Source: Collinsella sp. An268
Lineage (GTDB): Bacteria; Actinomycetota; Coriobacteriia; Coriobacteriales; Coriobacteriaceae
Assembly: GCF_002159765.1 (NCBI RefSeq)
Contig: NZ_NFJH01000004.1
Coordinates: 124,001-188,000 of the forward strand
Length of the DNA stretch: 64,000 nucleotides
Direction: 5' to 3'
Shown: piece by piece, positions 62,394-64,000 of the stretch
Numbering within the stretch: position 1 is the stretch's first letter
How the letters are laid out: each line of letters opens with the position of its first letter
The notes under the pieces: model-generated
What the model was told of the DNA's origin: nothing
Seen by the model: only the letters and a program-made list of their open reading frames with translations
The model's database searches: none
Translations under genes and position numbers: made by a program

Positions 62394-63368
62394 CTACCTG
62401 CCGCCGGCAACCTGCAGGGTACCGGTCGCGTCCGCCTCATCCGGCACCGCAAGCGTGTCCTCCACGCGCAATCTGCCGACCTCGATTGCCTGGTAATGCT
62501 CGTGGTTCGCCCGGTAGCTCCCGAGCACCGTCTTACGGTACCGCTGGGGCGAGACCTCCTTGAACTCCTTGAATTTCTTGATGAAGTAGCTCGTGGACTG
62601 GAACCCGCACGAAAGGCCGATATCGATAATCGAGCGGTCGGTATCCAACAGCTCGTCGCAGGCTCGCTCGATGCGATAGCGGTTGATAAAGGCCGTGGGA
62701 GTGAGACCGGTCGCACGCTTGAAGAAGCGCGAGAAGTACTGCGGCTGGTAACCGCTCACCTGGGCGAGCGTGGCGCTTGATATCTGCTCGGCGTAATGGT
62801 CCTGCACGTAGCGAACCGCCCGCTCCGCTGCCGCGAGGCTGTGACGGTCGCGCTCGTTTTCCACGAGGCTCCCGGTGCGGACGATTTCCTGGAAGATGCG
62901 CAGCAGGCAAATCCGCACGTCAAGCGTAAAACACGGGGGTAGATCGCGGCAGTCGGAGAGAATCTGCTCAAACGCCGCGCCGATGGCGCCGCCCTCGTCG
63001 CGCACCGGGTTTCTCACCGTCAGGGTACCAGCGCGGTACGGGTCGATATAACGGCGCGATGCAACGTCTGCCTGCGCAAACTCCAAAAGCCCACCGTCAA
63101 ATACAATCACAAAGAGGTGGCAGTCGCTCACGGCGCTGTAGCGGTGAAGGGTGCGGGGCTCAACGGCAAAGAGCTCGCGGGCGCCCACGCGGCGCGTGCT
63201 GCCGTCCTCAAACACGTCAATCGCACCCTCGGCTACATAGACCCACTCCACCTCATCGTGCCAGTGGATGTAGCCGATGTCGCACCCCGCTTGGGCACGC
63301 TGGTCAAAGGTATCAAGCGGAAAAAGGTCCGACCCGTGTTCCCTACCCTCTTTGAGGCGAGCGAGCAT
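62394..63368 (-). CDS. AraC family regulator
   Basis: A 324-residue regulator with an N-terminal cupin ligand domain (GYIHWHDEVEWVYVAEGAIDV) and a C-terminal AraC double HTH (SATLAQVSGYQPQYFSRFFKRATGLTP and IIDIGLSCGFQSTSYFIKKFKE). It is divergent from the GH31 gene and likely controls it. The start at 63368 follows GGAGG; earlier in-frame starts lack a site. Confidence 0.87.
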   Translation of the reverse strand: MLARLKEGREHGSDLFPLDTFDQRAQAGCDIGYIHWHDEVEWVYVAEGAIDVFEDGSTRRVGARELFAVEPRTLHRYSAVSDCHLFVIVFDGGLLEFAQADVASRRYIDPYRAGTLTVRNPVRDEGGAIGAAFEQILSDCRDLPPCFTLDVRICLLRIFQEIVRTGSLVENERDRHSLAAAERAVRYVQDHYAEQISSATLAQVSGYQPQYFSRFFKRATGLTPTAFINRYRIERACDELLDTDRSIIDIGLSCGFQSTSYFIKKFKEFKEVSPQRYRKTVLGSYRANHEHYQAIEVGRLRVEDTLAVPDEADATGTLQVAGGR

Positions 63369-63526
63369 ATGCACCGTCCTCCATGCCAAAAAGTCATAAT
63401 CGTTATAGTTATACCGCCGAATCACGCAAGAATCCACCCGGCTCTCTGGGGTATCTTGTGGCGCAACATCCCACGTACAGCCAAGGCGCATCGCCGAGGC
63501 GCAGAGACAAGAAAGGTGTGGCGGCC

Positions 63527-64000
63527 ATGATCGTTCGCTATCGTTTTGGACAACCCATCGAGACAGATGCCGTGCTTACAAAGCCTGCGGCCGAGACAGG
63601 CGAGGTGCGCCGCTTCACCGTGCATCGCCCCGGCGAGCCCGTCGAGCACGAGCACGACCGCTCAACCGAGGTAAGCAACCCCGGCGAGGTGGAGGGAAAC
63701 CCGCTCGACGCCAGCAACCTCACCGATCTGCTCTTCTTCACCTACACGATGGATCCCGATGACATCGTCTACGGTCTTGGCGAGCAGGTGCGCGGCATCA
63801 ACAAGCGCAACTTTACCTACGTTTCGCGCTGCATGGACAACGCGCGCCACACCGAGGACCGCCACAGCCTCTACAGCGCCCACAACTTCTTTATCGTGAG
63901 CGGGCGCGAGACCTTCGGCGCCTTCTTTGACACCGCGGGCATCATCTCCTTCGACATGGGCGAGACCGACATTGATCGCATCCAGGTCGCGCTCGAATAC
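63527..64000 (+). CDS. Glycoside hydrolase family 31 (alpha-glucosidase-type), 3' truncated
   Basis: The first 158 residues of a GH31 protein: the N-terminal beta-sandwich with VYGLGEQVRGINKRNFTY, the DNARHTEDRHSLYSAHNFFI segment and FGAFFDTAG are typical of the region before the catalytic barrel. The gene runs past the right edge, so the catalytic aspartates are not seen. Substrate unknown (alpha-glucosides or xylosides). Likely controlled by the divergent AraC protein. Confidence 0.85.
   Translation, partial: MIVRYRFGQPIETDAVLTKPAAETGEVRRFTVHRPGEPVEHEHDRSTEVSNPGEVEGNPLDASNLTDLLFFTYTMDPDDIVYGLGEQVRGINKRNFTYVSRCMDNARHTEDRHSLYSAHNFFIVSGRETFGAFFDTAGIISFDMGETDIDRIQVALEY

Overview
The window is high-GC, gene-dense DNA (genes close together, many ATGA start/stop overlaps, AGGAGG-type ribosome binding sites). 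Gene content points to a gut actinobacterium of the class Coriobacteriia, Collinsella-like: a purL with the purQ glutaminase fused at its end, a full Opp transporter, a FeoA-FeoB fusion, an EtfBA plus FAD-oxidase lactate module, GH4 and GH31 sugar enzymes with RpiR and AraC regulators. The organism assignment is inference; there is no rRNA or tRNA gene here. Both ends cut a gene (purL on the left, a GH31 glycosidase on the right).

Layout. 1-9.4 kb: end of purL, a DUF1810 protein, a secreted serpin lipoprotein, an HD phosphohydrolase, a membrane protein, a cyclase-family hydrolase and the AzlCD exporter. 9.4-13.1 kb (minus strand): FAD-linked 2-hydroxyacid dehydrogenase, EtfB and an EtfA with two N-terminal [4Fe-4S] motifs, the architecture of an electron-bifurcating lactate dehydrogenase. 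13.4-14.7 kb: a small orphan and a SnoaL-LytTR regulator. 14.8-21.1 kb: a four-gene unit, TerB-N/TerB-C protein, BrxD-like ATPase, NimA-like flavin/PNPOx protein and BrxHI-like helicase, which resembles a piece of type 2 BREX without its PglZ/PglX core. 21.2-22.2 kb: a RelB-like/PIN toxin-antitoxin pair. 22.4-30.3 kb: a CapA-type lipoprotein and the oppABCDF operon. 30.4-35.3 kb: a spermidine-synthase-like protein, Elp3, a divergent Trm9-like methyltransferase and TrmB, a small cluster for tRNA modification. 35.4-41.9 kb: a DUF3516 helicase, a DUF2130 protein and a divergent LysR/YeiH pair with a visible operator.

41.9-48.7 kb is a restriction island of lower GC and different codon use: an EcoRII-like endonuclease and methyltransferase with a palindromic operator resembling those of SsoII-type methyltransferases, a HIRAN protein, an SRA-like/HNH protein that has lost both conserved histidines, and a single-chain Sau3AI-like endonuclease plus cytosine methyltransferase fusion. 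A run of nine G near the 3' end of this fusion throws the last methyltransferase motifs out of frame, so it is a candidate phase-variable gene.

48.9-64 kb is mostly ordinary chromosome: ThpR, a zinc-ribbon protein, an unusual RGG-repeat winged-helix protein, a GH4 6-phospho-beta-glucosidase with its RpiR regulator, rplJ-rplL behind an attenuator leader, a DNA glycosylase, an isochorismatase-family hydrolase, FeoAB, a HAD phosphatase, a MalY/PatB lyase, an AraC regulator and the start of a GH31 glycosidase. Between the HAD gene and patB sits a 179-bp nested inverted-repeat element that no gene explains.
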